64,000 nucleotides of DNA, taken from assembly GCA_016648135.1 (NCBI GenBank), contig JADDOH010000302.1:302270-366269 (forward strand), in the 5' to 3' direction. The translations under genes and the position numbers were made by a program. Of the stretch, positions 53,558 to 64,000 are shown piece after piece. Position 1 is the first letter of the stretch. Every line of letters starts with the position of its first letter. A model generated the notes under the pieces. That model saw only the letters and a list, made by a program, of their open reading frames with translations. It made no database searches and was not told the origin of the DNA. The stretch comes from Agrypnia vestita. Lineage: Eukaryota; Arthropoda; Insecta; Trichoptera; Phryganeidae.

Positions 53558-53745
53558 TAAGTGGCATACACAGCGTGCACCATTTCCAAAAGGGTTGACA
53601 AGCACAAACAAGCATGCAAACTTGGCTATCCAGGAAAATCATTGTTGTCTGAGCACTTTCACAGTCGCCATTACATTAAGAGCCCAAGACTCACCATGCA
53701 CATCTTGTCAAGGAGGCACTCGAGATCTATAGGCACCTGTTGAAC
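53558..53745 (+). pseudogene. GIY-YIG endonuclease fragment of a Penelope-like element
   Basis: KRVDKHKQACKLGYPGKSLL then SEHFHSRHYIKSPRLTM. 'R..EH...C..G...(K)S.(L).EH....H.I' is the second half of the GIY-YIG nuclease domain at the C-terminus of Penelope proteins. The GIY and YIG tripeptides themselves are missing. Confidence 0.6.
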
Positions 53746-53987
53746 ACCAATAGAGATGATGGTCTCAAACTGAAACCCTCTTAGTACCCGGCGGTTCAAA
53801 ACCAATATCGTCATGGATTCCGCAAAGATAGTGAATTAACAATAGATGAACATAAGTCTCCGACACGGTATTGCAACGGAATACATAAACACTGATACAT
53901 CCTGTTTTCGACACTGTATTGCCAGCCAGTACCTAGCACAATACTACACCCTGCATTCAACACGCTATTGCAAGTCAATACTTAATA

Positions 53988-55929
53988 GGGTGTCACTTTT
54001 TTCAACTTTCGATTTTTCAAATTTAATAGTTCTCAAAAGTTGCATTTTTATATGTTATTAAAAGCTGTATTTACAGTTTTCCTTAATACTGGTACTTTTG
54101 GCTAGTTAAAAGGCCTTGAAATATAGAAAAAATTGCAAAATGACGTTCCAACCAGAACTATATATTTTTTGTATTTACCAATTGTCTTAGTGATTAAATG
54201 ATTTTTTCTAATAATAATATAGCCAGCATAAGGAAAACGCCATATTTCAGTTCATTTTGATAATCTGTTAGTTTAAATACCTACCCCCGTTCGGGCAATT
54301 TCGGCTTGTTTCGGATCGCGCTCCCGTTATGCGTGCCTCATTAGGTCAGACTCCATACCGAACGGTTGTATTTATTAGTTTACTTGTTTTCAACCGTCGT
54401 AAAGTTTCTACATATTATACGTAATAAATTTAAATGTTTAATTCATTCATGAAACGAATCACAATGGCATCGAATCCGTCAAGTTCAAAAGAAACCAGAG
54501 GTCGTACGAAATTACGTATTTTTGAGAAATATCCCGAATAATTCAAAAGTACTATGTTACCAACTTATGAATATGTTTGGCGACATAATGAGTGGGTGCG
54601 TCATGAAATGAAACAGTCAAGTAGTTTAGAACCACAAGCAAAAGTCATCACTTCTCAAGTGGCTCAAACCGTTCTTGAAGTTTGGAAAAATGAAAGCATT
54701 GTGAGCCAGCTTCTATTATCATATTGCAAACAGTATAGGCTACTATCGAAAAAATTCAACAAAGAATCAAAAAGTCAATCGTATTTAGATAAAATAGAAA
54801 ACTTTATAACTAAATCAACAATTATTTTTGAGATTGCTGCGTGCAAATGCAAAAATTATTCTTCTTGTAAATGTGGACAAAATAAAATTGTACCGATTAA
54901 ATACCCCTCATTTCTTGAAGACAAAAGAACCTTCAGATGCATAGGCATTGGAAACATAGTTAAAGGAAGAGAAAATTGAGAAAGTACAAAAAAATTCGAA
55001 AAGTTGGCTGAAGTATGTGATCGTTATGGCAGAGAGCAGGCGCTGCTTTTGCTTCGGCTACACTGAGTGATATCAGGGAGGCATCAAATGTTGACAAATG
55101 ACAACAAAATTGTAATAGAATAGGGTATACGAGAGTTTTGAAAGCTCGTGCCTTGCAAAAATCATTGTCGAGATCTTTTGTGATACCACAAATCAATTTT
55201 GAGAGCGATCATTATTACGACGTGATTTCCTGGCAGGATGAGAAACTTATACTGACTGAACTACCGCTTTTGAGCTATGTACTTATAAAGTGAAGAGCTG
55301 AGGACAGTTTTCGTTGAACGAAGTGTCCGAATATTCGATTTTCCCAAATGCCTGCCACACACAGTCAGTAGAAAGAAATCTACGGACTGTGTGTGGCAGG
55401 GAAATGTGTGGATGCCTTAAATTGACGACTGTAGCTGCAGGTTCTGTCGTAGGGTAAACAGTTAGAGAAGGTTTTATTGCAGCCAAGCAGAATTCTAGGA
55501 AAATTATGCCAATGTTTAATTCTGAAAAATAACTTTTGCTGTCTTTAAAAATATTCTCTTTGGAAAATTTTGTATGTTTTATAATTTTTTTTTAAAATTT
55601 GTCACCTTAAAATTTGTAGTAAATTTTAATTTGTCACCTTAAAATTTGTAGTAAATTTTTGTTTTAGTATATTATCTATATATATATATTAACGAAATTA
55701 AGTAATCTGATAAAAATATGTAGAAGAAAACAGCACTTTTATTACCTCTGAAAAATCACTAAAAACCAACATTTTCAGAATATTTGGCTCGCTAGAACCA
55801 GCCAAAAGTATACTTGAATTGCAACTTTTTTTGCATTTTTGTGTAGTTATAAATGCAATGCAACTTTTGATAACTATTAAGTTTAAAAATAAAAAACTTT
55901 TTTTTTTCGCCATACAAAGTGACACACCC
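53988..55929 (+). mobile_element. DNA transposon with AGGGTGT ends inside the Penelope element
   Basis: Left end GGGTGTCACTTTTTTCAAC, right end inverted GGGTGTGTCACTTTGTATGG, each next to TA. Inside both ends the phrases ATAGTT(C/A)TCAAAAGTTGCAT and TACTTTTGGCT recur inverted over ~130 bp. Carries one decayed gene (54463-55530). Confidence 0.8.
54463..55530 (+). pseudogene. Decayed transposon protein with Cys-rich motif, family unnamed
   Basis: First open part 54554-54979: VWRHNEWVRHEMKQSS, QTVLEVWKNESI, then FEIAACKCKNYSSCKCGQNK, FLEDKRTFRCIGIG. After frameshifts: GAAFASATLSDIREASNVDK and CNRIGYTRVLKARA, then near 55440-55515 REGFIAAKQNSRKIMPMFNS. The order (W..a.IP..., C.C....C.C, FL.DQR..R..IG, A.A..LSDI...., GFI.A...SR..MP.F) is that of a multicopy uncharacterised protein family in aphids, cnidarians and other animals; I infer a transposase but cannot name it. 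Confidence 0.55.
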
Positions 55930-55970
55930 TACACCACAGCATCATCAACACTCATAACATCACATCAGCT

Positions 55971-56005
55971 CTGATAATGGACCCTGCAATGGGATCTAAA
56001 ACGTC
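55971..56005 (+). ncRNA. Degenerate hammerhead-like motif
   Basis: CTGATAA (core CTGATGA with G to A), stem GGACCC/GGGATCT, AAAAC in place of GAAAC, then GTC. Two invariant core bases differ, so it should not cleave. It is the sister of 20059-20093; together their consensus gives a full core. Confidence 0.35.
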
Positions 56006-56244
56006 TGTCAGAAAGGTCATAGAAACACGGCATAATATCCCAGAAAAATCAAACCAGAAGTTTCTGAATGGCCGTAAAAATTTGAGAATACCAAGAATAT
56101 AAGTTATCTAGATATTCTTAATGTTGCAACTGAGTGTCCTTGTAACCACGGTAGTGTTATAAGGACACTCAGTCATTGTTAATAATCAATAACTTATTAT
56201 TTATTTAATCAAAAAAAAATTGTGTAATGTATGTATGACACTAA

Positions 56245-57408
56245 GGCCGGTTGTATCAACTTGGTTTGTAATAATCTTTCATTTAAAGCGGCACATTTAC
56301 TGCAAATGCATATTTCGGCTTTTTTTTTTTACGAAAGTATGGGTTTTTATTATTAATTTATATCAGAATGTATACTATAGACGGCAATTTTTTAAGGCAA
56401 TAATTTAGATAGAACTTTTGTTATTATATAAAAGTAATAAACTAAACATTATTTACAATAATTAACAAAATATAAGCATTCATCGATAGACCATGGCCAA
56501 AAAAATCGTGTTTAGTGTCCTAGGCGGCGCAAAGTTTTAATGAATATTTATATATATGCATATGTTTTTTTATGCTTATAAAGTATACTTCATTATCTAG
56601 AATCCGTACTTAGGAAATTAAGAAATATTCAATATTAATAAAGTTATAATGTTTTAAATTTACAAGAAATTTTTACATTTTTTCCTGATTTTAAAACGCT
56701 TTTTATTTATATAAAGAGATGATTTTAACCGGTCGGGTGCCGGAGCGTAGATCTGCGCTCCCTAGATACATATGCGAATTCGGCCTATTTTACCTACGTT
56801 TATGAGTTTTTAAAGCTTATCATTGGTTGTATCTCAAGTTTTTGAATGAATGAACGAGTTCTATTTGACAAGAAACCTCATTTGCCGTGCAAACTGGAAA
56901 AAAAATCATTTCAAATGTCGTCTTCGAACTGCTCATTAATTGTGTTATTTATCTGTTATCTGTCGAGTGCTAAGGGTTAAAATCAAGAAAAAACATAAAA
57001 ATTTCTTGCAAATTTGAAACATTGTAACTTTATTAATATTGTATAATATATTTCTTAATTTTCTTAGTACGGATTCTAGATAATAAAGATACTGTATACA
57101 TATTAAAAAACATATTATGCGTACATATAAATATTCATTAAAACTTTACCGCCCGGGACACTGAAAACGATTTTTTTGGCCGCGGCCTGTCGATTAAAAC
57201 TTATATTTTCTTAGTTGTCCTAAAAAATTGCAATCTAGAATATATATTCTGATATAAATAAATAATAAAAATCCACATTTTTGTAAAAAAAAATGCCGAA
57301 ATATGCATTTCTAGTGAATGTCCAGCCTTGAAGCGTAGATTTTTATGTTTTCATGCTTCTCTGCTTTAAATGAACTATTACTATACACCAACTAGATACA
57401 ACCGACCC
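56245..57408. mobile_element. 1.16-kb palindromic element
   Basis: GGCCGGTTGTATCAACTTGG at the left pairs with CCAACTAGATACAACCGACC at the right; arms of ~450 bp keep pairing (AAATGCATATTTCGGC; TATATCAGAATGTATACTAT; TCTAGAATCCGTACTTAGGA and inverses). The unpaired centre is about 56700-56985. Terminal bases resemble the TTA-targeting MITE at 15438-15582. No coding sequence. Confidence 0.85.
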
Positions 57409-57487
57409 CAAGACAAGAGAGCAAATGAAGAAAAAATATTTTTTGTTGACTTTATAACCGAGGTAAATTATTGTTGAATGCTTTATG

Positions 57488-57695
57488 TATATAAATAAAA
57501 CAGTTGTATAAGTCCACTTTTTAGTTTAAGTATCACGCTACTAGTTTCAAGAACTACACATGTTCTCACCTACAGGTGAGAATATAAACGTTTATATTCT
57601 CACCCGTAGATGAGAACATCTGTAGTTCTCGAAACTGGTAGTGTATATTGAAATCAAAAGTGGTCTTATACAAGACTTTTATTTATATATATAAA
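57488..57695. repeat. 208-bp palindrome
   Basis: Arms ~103 bp meet at GAATATAAACGTTTATATTC (about 57582-57601). Outer parts TAAATAAAACAGTTGTATAA/CTTATACAAGACTTTTATTTA pair as well. TGTTCTCACCTACAGGTGAG forms a small hairpin inside each arm. Confidence 0.9.
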
Positions 57696-57904
57696 TCGAT
57701 CATGCCATTCCACAAAGCTAATGCCAAATCAATAAATATTGTTGAATATTGTCCAATGCGGTGTAAACTGCCGAAATTTATTTTGGAATTAGACGATTAT
57801 CAGTATGATGTCTTTTCACGAATTTTAACATAACCAAGTTTCGCTATGTATTATTTGACACGGTTCCCTATTCATTAGTTAGTTCTCTCTGTGCTTTCAA
57901 TACA

Positions 57905-58200
57905 ACTCTTAAGGCGGCACATTCACTGCAAATGCATATTTAAGTGTTTTTTATTTAAAATGTGGATTTTACTATTCATTTATATCAGAATGTATATGTT
58001 AGACTACAATTTTTTTAATACGATATCTTAGATATAACCTTTGTTCCAATAAATATAAAAGTAATAAATTCAACATTATTTACAATAATGAAGAAATTAT
58101 AAGCATTAATTGACAGGCCGCGACCATAAAATTCATTTTCTGTGTCTTAGAAATCACCCTTAGTTAAGGAATATTTATATGTATTTATATGTAGAATATG
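57905..58200. repeat. Partial second copy of the 1.16-kb palindrome arm
   Basis: AAGGCGGCACATTCACTGCA, AATGCATATTT, TATATCAGAATGTATATGTT and TTTACAATAATGAAGAAATT match 56285-56560 in order. Confidence 0.75.
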
Positions 58201-58439
58201 TTTTCTTATGAGTGTAAAGCTAACATCCTCTCCTCATCCTTACACCTAGGACACAGTGAAGTGGTTTTATGTAGACGCCTTCCCGCGCTGCTTGTACTCA
58301 TATTAGTTTAAGTGGCGTGGGGAGGATGACCACTTTAGCTAAAAAAATGGCGAATTGGGAGCTATTGCTCATAAAACGGCTCTGCGTATATGGTGCGTTC
58401 CTCATCACTGTAAAGCTTACATTATGGTGATAAAACTAT
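58201..58439. other. Intron sequence, nothing recognised
   Basis: Mixed composition with no frame or repeat identified. Confidence 0.4.
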
Positions 58440-59057
58440 TAAAATAATTAAGAAATGTAGATTTGTACAGAAAATATATCAGGGGGAGGGGGGGAAAATG
58501 TCACCTATGTTACCCACCGGGTCCCAAAGAATAAGGATAAAAATTTTGGGTCAAATTAGTCAAATAGTACAGATTAGCATAGAAAATATATCATGGTGAG
58601 GAGAGGGATAAAGGTGAAGGGGGAAAATGTCATCTATGATACTCTCCAGGTTCTAAAGAATAAGTATGCAAAATTCAATCAAAAATCAGATTGGTTGAAT
58701 AGTACAGATTTGAATAGAAAATATATCAGGGTGAGGGAGAGGGGTGAAGGGAGAGGGAGGAAATGTCATCTATGTTACCTGCCGGGTCTTAACTTGTTGA
58801 GGGCCTAAAAATTAGCATAGAAAATATATCATGGTGAGGAGAGGGATAAAGGTGAAGGGGGAAAATGTCATCTATGATACTCTCCAGGTTCTAAAGAATA
58901 AGTATGCAAAATTCAATCAAAAATCAGATTGGTTGAATGGTACAGATTTGAATAGAAAATATATCAGGGTGAGGGAGAGGGGTGAAGGGAGAGGGAGGAA
59001 ATGTCATCTATGTTACCTGCCGGGTCTTAACTTGTTGAGGGCCTAAAAATTCCAAAG
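58440..59057 (+). repeat. G-rich array with a recent 238-bp duplication
   Basis: Same family as 24845-25306. Copies 58573-58810 and 58811-59048 (start ATTAGCATAGAAAATATATC) are identical except for about one base (AATAGTACAG vs AATGGTACAG), so this duplication is very young. It creates two parallel 71-codon frames that are not genes. Confidence 0.95.
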
Positions 59058-59069
59058 CAACATATAGGC

Positions 59070-60177
<1,108 letters not shown>

Positions 60178-60216
60178 AAGAATAAGTATCCAAAATTTAA
60201 GTCAGATCAATGAAGG

Positions 60217-60492
60217 GGACCCACCACATACCCTGAGCCGTTCTATGCGCAAAAGCGTCCATATCGGCTCAGCACTTTCGCCGCCTGGTTGGCATTATTT
60301 TATGCTAAAGCGACCTCCTTGCTCGGCCTTCATCAATACAACACGCAGAGATGAAAACCGGGCGAGTCGATCGCACAAAACCTTCATTGTCCCGCGCATA
60401 TTAATCTTTATTTCAAAAATAACAATACAATACATAATACCAATAATAAAATTTAAATAAAATACATCACCCAAACAAGGCGCAGGACGTAG
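60217..60492 (+). other. Insertion of unknown type inside the G-rich array
   Basis: The array phrase (A)GTCAGATCAAT is cut at about 60216 and resumes at 60493 (AGATCAGTCAAACGG). The insert is GC-rich at its left (GAGCCGTTCTATGCGCAAAA; ACTTTCGCCGCCTGGTTGGC) and A-rich at its right (AATAATAAAATTTAAATAAA), the layout of a SINE. AGATCA repeats on both sides may be the target duplication. Confidence 0.4.
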
Positions 60493-60494
60493 AT

Positions 60495-61082
60495 CAGTCA
60501 AACGGTGTAGATTTGTGTAGAAAATATATCGAGGGGAAGGGGTGGAGTGAAGTGGGAGGGGGAATATTGCCTGTGTTACTCGCCGGATCCTATAGAATAA
60601 GTATTCAAAATTTGGGTCATATTGGTCAAACGGTACAGGTTTGCTTGAAAATATATCAAGGGGAGCGGTAAAGGGGGAGGGGGAAATATCGCCTATGTTT
60701 TACCCAGGGAAGGTAAAATGTCATCTATGACACTCGCCGCGTAAAGAATAAGTATACAAAATTTGGGTCAGATCGGTCATACAGTATAGATTTGCTTAGA
60801 GAATATATCAGGGAGAGGGGTGAAGAGGGAGGGGAAAACGTCATTTATGTTACTCGCCAGGTCCTAAAGATTAAGTATGCAAAATTTGAGTCAGATCGGT
60901 CAAATGGTACAGATTTGCATGGAAAATATGTCACCGGGAAGGGGCGTGGTAAAGGGGGAGGGGGGAAATGTCGCCTACGTTACCTGCCGGGTCCTAAAGA
61001 ATATGTGCAAAATTTGAGGCAAATCAGTCAGATTTGTATAGAAAACCGACAGACAGACATTGAATTTCGTAGGTATAAGATT
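60495..61082 (+). repeat. G-rich ~130-bp tandem array
   Basis: About four units with GAAAATATATCAAGGGGAGC, GGGGGAAATATCGCCTATGT, CCTAAAGAATAAGTAT; ends CCGACAGACAGACATTGAAT, TTCGTAGGTATAAGATT. Confidence 0.9.
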
Positions 61083-61433
61083 ATAAGGTTTTTGGCTACT
61101 TATAAAAGAATTTGTCGGTTATGTCATTATTTCCTTTTACTGTTATTTTCGTATGAACTGTCAAAAAGGAAGGCTGAGTAGGTTAGGCTAAATCACCAAA
61201 TGCGAGTGCGACATATTTTTTAAATTAAAAAGCAATGATATAAGAAAAGATGGTGTTTAACATTTTTTATACAATACATATTATTGAAAATTTAACAATG
61301 GTGAAAATAAGAGTCCAAATACACAAACAGTATACATTGATAAAAAAAGAAAATACTATTTTTCAAAATAATTAAACAAAATCAGGTTTTATTTATTTAT
61401 GTCAAAAATGTGAAATTAAAACTCGAAAATGCC
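61083..61433. repeat. AT-rich spacer with a shared dispersed sequence
   Basis: 61187-61275 (TCACCAAATGCGAGTGCGAC and following) matches 9693-9790. The rest is unremarkable up to the poly-T that ends the retrotransposon. Confidence 0.6.
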
Positions 61434-61519
61434 TTTTTTTTTTTTTAAATTTAATGGCTTGTCACCCAGTAAAAGGATGTTATTGCCAAAAACTAGTCAA
61501 TAGGTCATCGACATAAACA

Positions 61520-62605
61520 TTACAGCTCAATGCAATTACTCTCTAAAAATCGTAGTAACACTTTTAATACTTCCCGTCGGCAGTCTGTAAGCAAGAGCTG
61601 GATATTTGTAGGGAAAGGGACATTAAGATCTGCAAGATCCTGGAGTAGGGACTGAGTACCGACATTTAGAATGCAATTGAAAAACAAGTGGTTCAAATCC
61701 TCCTCCTCTTGTCCACACTCACAGATTGAGGAGTTAAGAACATGAATTTTTGCAAGGTGTAAGCGGATAGAGCAATGACCCAGACGCATTCGGCAAACCA
61801 TTGAGGTCTCCCTCTTGCTCAATCTGATCCTGTGAAACCAGGTTCGAGATGGGATAAGTGGCTGAATAGCGGCGTAGTGTCGACCTTTTGACATTTTAGT
61901 GAGGTCCCAATGAGACTGCCACTGAAGTGCGGCATCGTTTCTTGTAATATTGAAAAGATCGCTCACTGGAATAGTGGAAAATGTGGCATCCCCCTGTGAG
62001 ATTGCATTTTTAGCCAGCGAGTCTACCATTTCATTACCAGGGATGCCTACATGACTCGGAATCCAAGCCAAAACAATTTCAAATTTATCCAAGGAAAGGT
62101 CGTGGATTATACTCCGAATTTCCATGCAGATCTGATCATCAGGGTGCCGAAAGGGGCTGGATTTAATTTTGAGCAGAGAACTTAAGGAATCTGAAAGAAT
62201 AAGGCACTTCTTTGATTGTTTTGGTTTACATGATTTTAGCGCTTCTCGGATTGCCAAGCACTCAGCAGTAAAAATGGATGTCTCTTTAGGGAGTTGAAAT
62301 ATACCTTGGATACCATCATTTGGACAATAAAACGCAGCACCCGTACAGCCGGTTGCCTGGAGTTTGGATCCGTCAGTGAAAATTTGAGTCCAGCCATACC
62401 ATTCTTTATTTATTATTTCAGAAAATATTCTCTTAGGGGTAGGAGTGAATTTGTCAATTCCCAAGGAAATGACTTTAGGGGAAAAAATGTGATTAGAAAA
62501 AGGAAATTTGTAGATAGGGAGAACAGGGTTTGATTGAACTCGAGGGATGAAACTCCCCAATCTGGAGAAGCTCCGAGTCAAAAGAGGAGGAGTTTGCCCT
62601 TCCAA
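61520..62605 (-). CDS. RNase H and C-terminal domain of the I-group element
   Basis: 361 codons. RNase H acids are visible in QIFTDGSKLQ, FTAECLAIREALKS, LILSDSLSSLLKI and, after WIPSHVGIPGNEMVDSLAKN, the last Asp. Then RTWFHRIRLSKRETSMVCRM, RLGHCSIRLHL and CECGQEEEDLNHLFFNC, the C..C....H...(C) cluster at the end of these polyproteins. The first Met-like codon is an internal TTG; the frame is really a continuation of the RT. No stop inside, so this copy is young. Confidence 0.9.
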   Translation of the reverse strand: MEGQTPPLLTRSFSRLGSFIPRVQSNPVLPIYKFPFSNHIFSPKVISLGIDKFTPTPKRIFSEIINKEWYGWTQIFTDGSKLQATGCTGAAFYCPNDGIQGIFQLPKETSIFTAECLAIREALKSCKPKQSKKCLILSDSLSSLLKIKSSPFRHPDDQICMEIRSIIHDLSLDKFEIVLAWIPSHVGIPGNEMVDSLAKNAISQGDATFSTIPVSDLFNITRNDAALQWQSHWDLTKMSKGRHYAAIQPLIPSRTWFHRIRLSKRETSMVCRMRLGHCSIRLHLAKIHVLNSSICECGQEEEDLNHLFFNCILNVGTQSLLQDLADLNVPFPTNIQLLLTDCRREVLKVLLRFLESNCIEL

Positions 62606-64000
62606 TATGCACTTGACTTTGTGAGATCAAGGAGGGATTGAGAAATAGCAAGAATAGGGTGGTTGGGGACCCTGAAACACTTTATAGAAAAATTGTCAGC
62701 TAAATATTGCCTTCTGATTGCGAGAGGGGGCTCCAATGTTTCCACCTGCAATGCATTAATCGGAGATGATCTCATGGCTCCAATAATCAACCTCAAGCAT
62801 TTTGACTGAATTTTGTATAGTTTTATTCCTAAATATTTCGGAAGAGGATCAAGCAAAAAACTAGCATAATCTATATGGTTCCGGATAAAGGCATTATACA
62901 TGAGTTTCAGAGTTAAAGGATGAGATCCCCACCATACACCTGATGTCGCACGGAGGAGGTTCAATTTCGTTTCGCACTTAGAGACCATGGAGTTTACTTG
63001 GGAGGCCCAATTTAATTTTCTATTGAAGATAATGCCTAAAAAATTTATTTCATTGGCGAGTGGGATACTGAAGCCATCAAATGTGACACACGTCTGGGAA
63101 ATACGATGTTTTCTTGAGAAAACTATGGCCTGACTTTTTGAGGGGGCCCTTTCGAGTCCATTGGAGATAAGCCAGGAGTTGAGCCCCGAGAGAGCTCTAG
63201 CAAGCTTCTTTAAAGCAACATGTATATCCTTATCAGAGCAGTAAATTGCTATGTCATCCGCGTATTGGAGTATGGAGCATATCTCTCGAATGGACTCTTC
63301 AAGGTCAGCAGTAAATAAACTGTACAGAAGGGGGCTGAGGACCGAACCTTGCGGGAGTCCCTTCCAAAGATTTCTGATTAATTTATGAGACGGACCATCT
63401 ATTAAGATCGTCCTTTCACATAAAATATTAAAGACTAGTTGTACTAATTTTAATGGAAGACCCAGGTTTATAAGCTTATATTTTAATAAGATAGGGCTCA
63501 CATTGTCATACGCACCACGAATGTCAATAAAGGCTGCTGCAGTACACTTACCGAGAGAAAGAGATATTCTAATATCTGAGGTAAGAATACTCAGGTTGTC
63601 AAAAACAGATTTCTTTTTGCGAAAACCAAATTGAGAGGACGAAAGGAGTTCATTATGTTCTGCATACCAATCAATACGGTTTTTAATCATATGTTCAACC
63701 ACCTTCAGCATGCAAGAAGATAGGGCTATTGGGCGGTAAGAGCATCCAAAATCTGGGTATTTATTTGGTTTTAGGATTGGGAGAACCAATTGGGCTTTCC
63801 ATTCCTCAGGAATTTGTCCAGTTTCAAATATTTTATTAATGACAAATAAGTAATAATTTAAAGTGGAGGTGGGAAAATGTTGAATCATGATATAGGATAT
63901 TTTATCCAGCCCGGGCGAGGAATTTTTAAGTTTTTGAAGAGGATAGGTTAATTCTTGAATAGCAAAAGGAGCATCCAACCAAGACGAGGGACTTGAAAAA
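62578..64000 (-). CDS. Reverse transcriptase domain of the I-group element (5' end outside window)
   Basis: Open from the window edge to a TGA at 62578, over 470 codons. Blocks in order: LKNSSPGLDKISYIMIQ, IPEEWKAQLVLPILKPNK, YRPIALSSCMLKVVEHMI, SQFGFRKKKSVFDNLSIL, AAFIDIRGAYDNVS (first catalytic Asp), KGLPQGSVLSPLLYSLFTAD, ILQYADDIAIYCSD (catalytic YADD intact), NGLERAPSKSQAIVFSRKH, INFLGIIFNRKLNW. It runs out of frame just before the RNase H region, overlapping it by 28 bases, so a single-base indel (or less likely a programmed shift) separates the two. Confidence 0.92.
   Translation of the reverse strand, partial: FSSPSSWLDAPFAIQELTYPLQKLKNSSPGLDKISYIMIQHFPTSTLNYYLFVINKIFETGQIPEEWKAQLVLPILKPNKYPDFGCSYRPIALSSCMLKVVEHMIKNRIDWYAEHNELLSSSQFGFRKKKSVFDNLSILTSDIRISLSLGKCTAAAFIDIRGAYDNVSPILLKYKLINLGLPLKLVQLVFNILCERTILIDGPSHKLIRNLWKGLPQGSVLSPLLYSLFTADLEESIREICSILQYADDIAIYCSDKDIHVALKKLARALSGLNSWLISNGLERAPSKSQAIVFSRKHRISQTCVTFDGFSIPLANEINFLGIIFNRKLNWASQVNSMVSKCETKLNLLRATSGVWWGSHPLTLKLMYNAFIRNHIDYASFLLDPLPKYLGIKLYKIQSKCLRLIIGAMRSSPINALQVETLEPPLAIRRQYLADNFSIKCFRVPNHPILAISQSLLDLTKSSAYWKGKLLLF

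Larger units (their letters stand above)
53746..56103 (+). mobile_element. Penelope-like element 3' region, split by a DNA transposon
   Basis: 53746-53987 and 55930-56103 read as one 3' region once the insertion 53988-55929 is set aside. It has several CATCACTGTATTGC/ACTGTATTGCCAGCCAGT-like tandem phrases (53866-53980), a hammerhead-like core (55971-56005), then GAAAGGTCATAGAAACACGG and GAATGGCCGTAAAAATTTGA. Confidence 0.65.
61434..64000 (-). mobile_element. I-group non-LTR retrotransposon, 3' two-thirds, nearly intact
   Basis: 3' end at the T-run 61437-61446 (poly(A) on the - strand), short 3' UTR, RNase H plus C-terminal Cys-His part (61520-62605), reverse transcriptase (62578 to the window edge). 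The presence of an RNase H after RT puts it in the I/R1 group rather than Jockey/CR1. The 5' part (ORF1, endonuclease) lies beyond 64000. A second, twin-primed 3' copy is at 41221-41485. Confidence 0.9.

Noticed and set aside
58593..59046. Two almost identical 71-codon frames suggesting a duplicated small gene
   Set aside because: Created by the 238-bp duplication within the G-rich tandem array; the same unit elsewhere in the window has no conserved frame.

Overview
The window looks like animal nuclear DNA, most likely from an insect: it is AT-rich, the one recognisable host gene has GT-AG introns, and the rest is a dense mix of arthropod-type transposable elements (pogo/Tigger, piggyBac, mariner, Penelope-like, several non-LTR clades, foldback MITEs). 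A hemipteran is my weak guess; the order cannot be fixed from the sequence alone. I see no bacterial operons, no CRISPR array and no free-standing virus.

One host gene runs through almost the whole window on the + strand: heat shock transcription factor (HSF/HSF1 orthologue). Seven exons with matching phases are visible at 1465-1917, 6607-6804, 7088-7295, 12578-12777, 24279-24673, 48196-48301 and 53243-53333. They encode the second half of the DNA-binding domain, the HR-A/B trimerisation coiled coil, the conserved basic patch, a long variable regulatory region, the HR-C heptad region and the start of the activation domain. The first exon (start codon and first half of the DNA-binding domain) lies left of base 1. 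The last exon lies right of 53333, probably beyond base 64000. Introns are 4.7, 0.3, 5.3, 11.5, 23.5 and 4.9 kb.

Everything else is intron content, mostly transposons in layers. 1-1343: microsatellites and a PIF/Harbinger-like end with a MADF-domain exon. 3260-6188: complete pogo/Tigger element with a broken transposase. 7324-8792: a pogo-like MITE with another inside it; a sister copy lies at 10704-11748. 9406-9580: a palindrome carrying hammerhead-ribozyme-like cores on both strands. 12578-24278: TTAA-flanked element 15206-17298, decayed non-LTR reverse transcriptases, a hAT-like element with a perfect 30-bp hairpin, and an L2-type 3' end. 24673-48195: G-rich ~130-bp arrays, a hAT-like shell holding a piggyBac MITE and a foldback MITE itself split by an IS630/Tc1-type element, a TIR element built around a 131-bp satellite (30800-32162), a complex inverted insertion (32570-33365), a piggyBac relic (33912-36158), mariner relics, and a TTAA palindrome holding an insertion with a twin-priming signature (40931-42318). 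48302-53242: a decayed non-LTR element and a short retroposon with a 13-bp target duplication. 53334-64000: a Penelope-like element split by another DNA transposon, large palindromes, more G-rich arrays, and on the - strand the youngest element, an I-group non-LTR retrotransposon with intact RT and RNase H motifs and one frameshift.

The most unusual items are the hammerhead-like motifs, the satellite-in-transposon, the interlocked inverted insertion, the twin-primed copy, and a possible alternative HSF 3' exon at 44067. All identifications come from reading the sequence; no database search was run.
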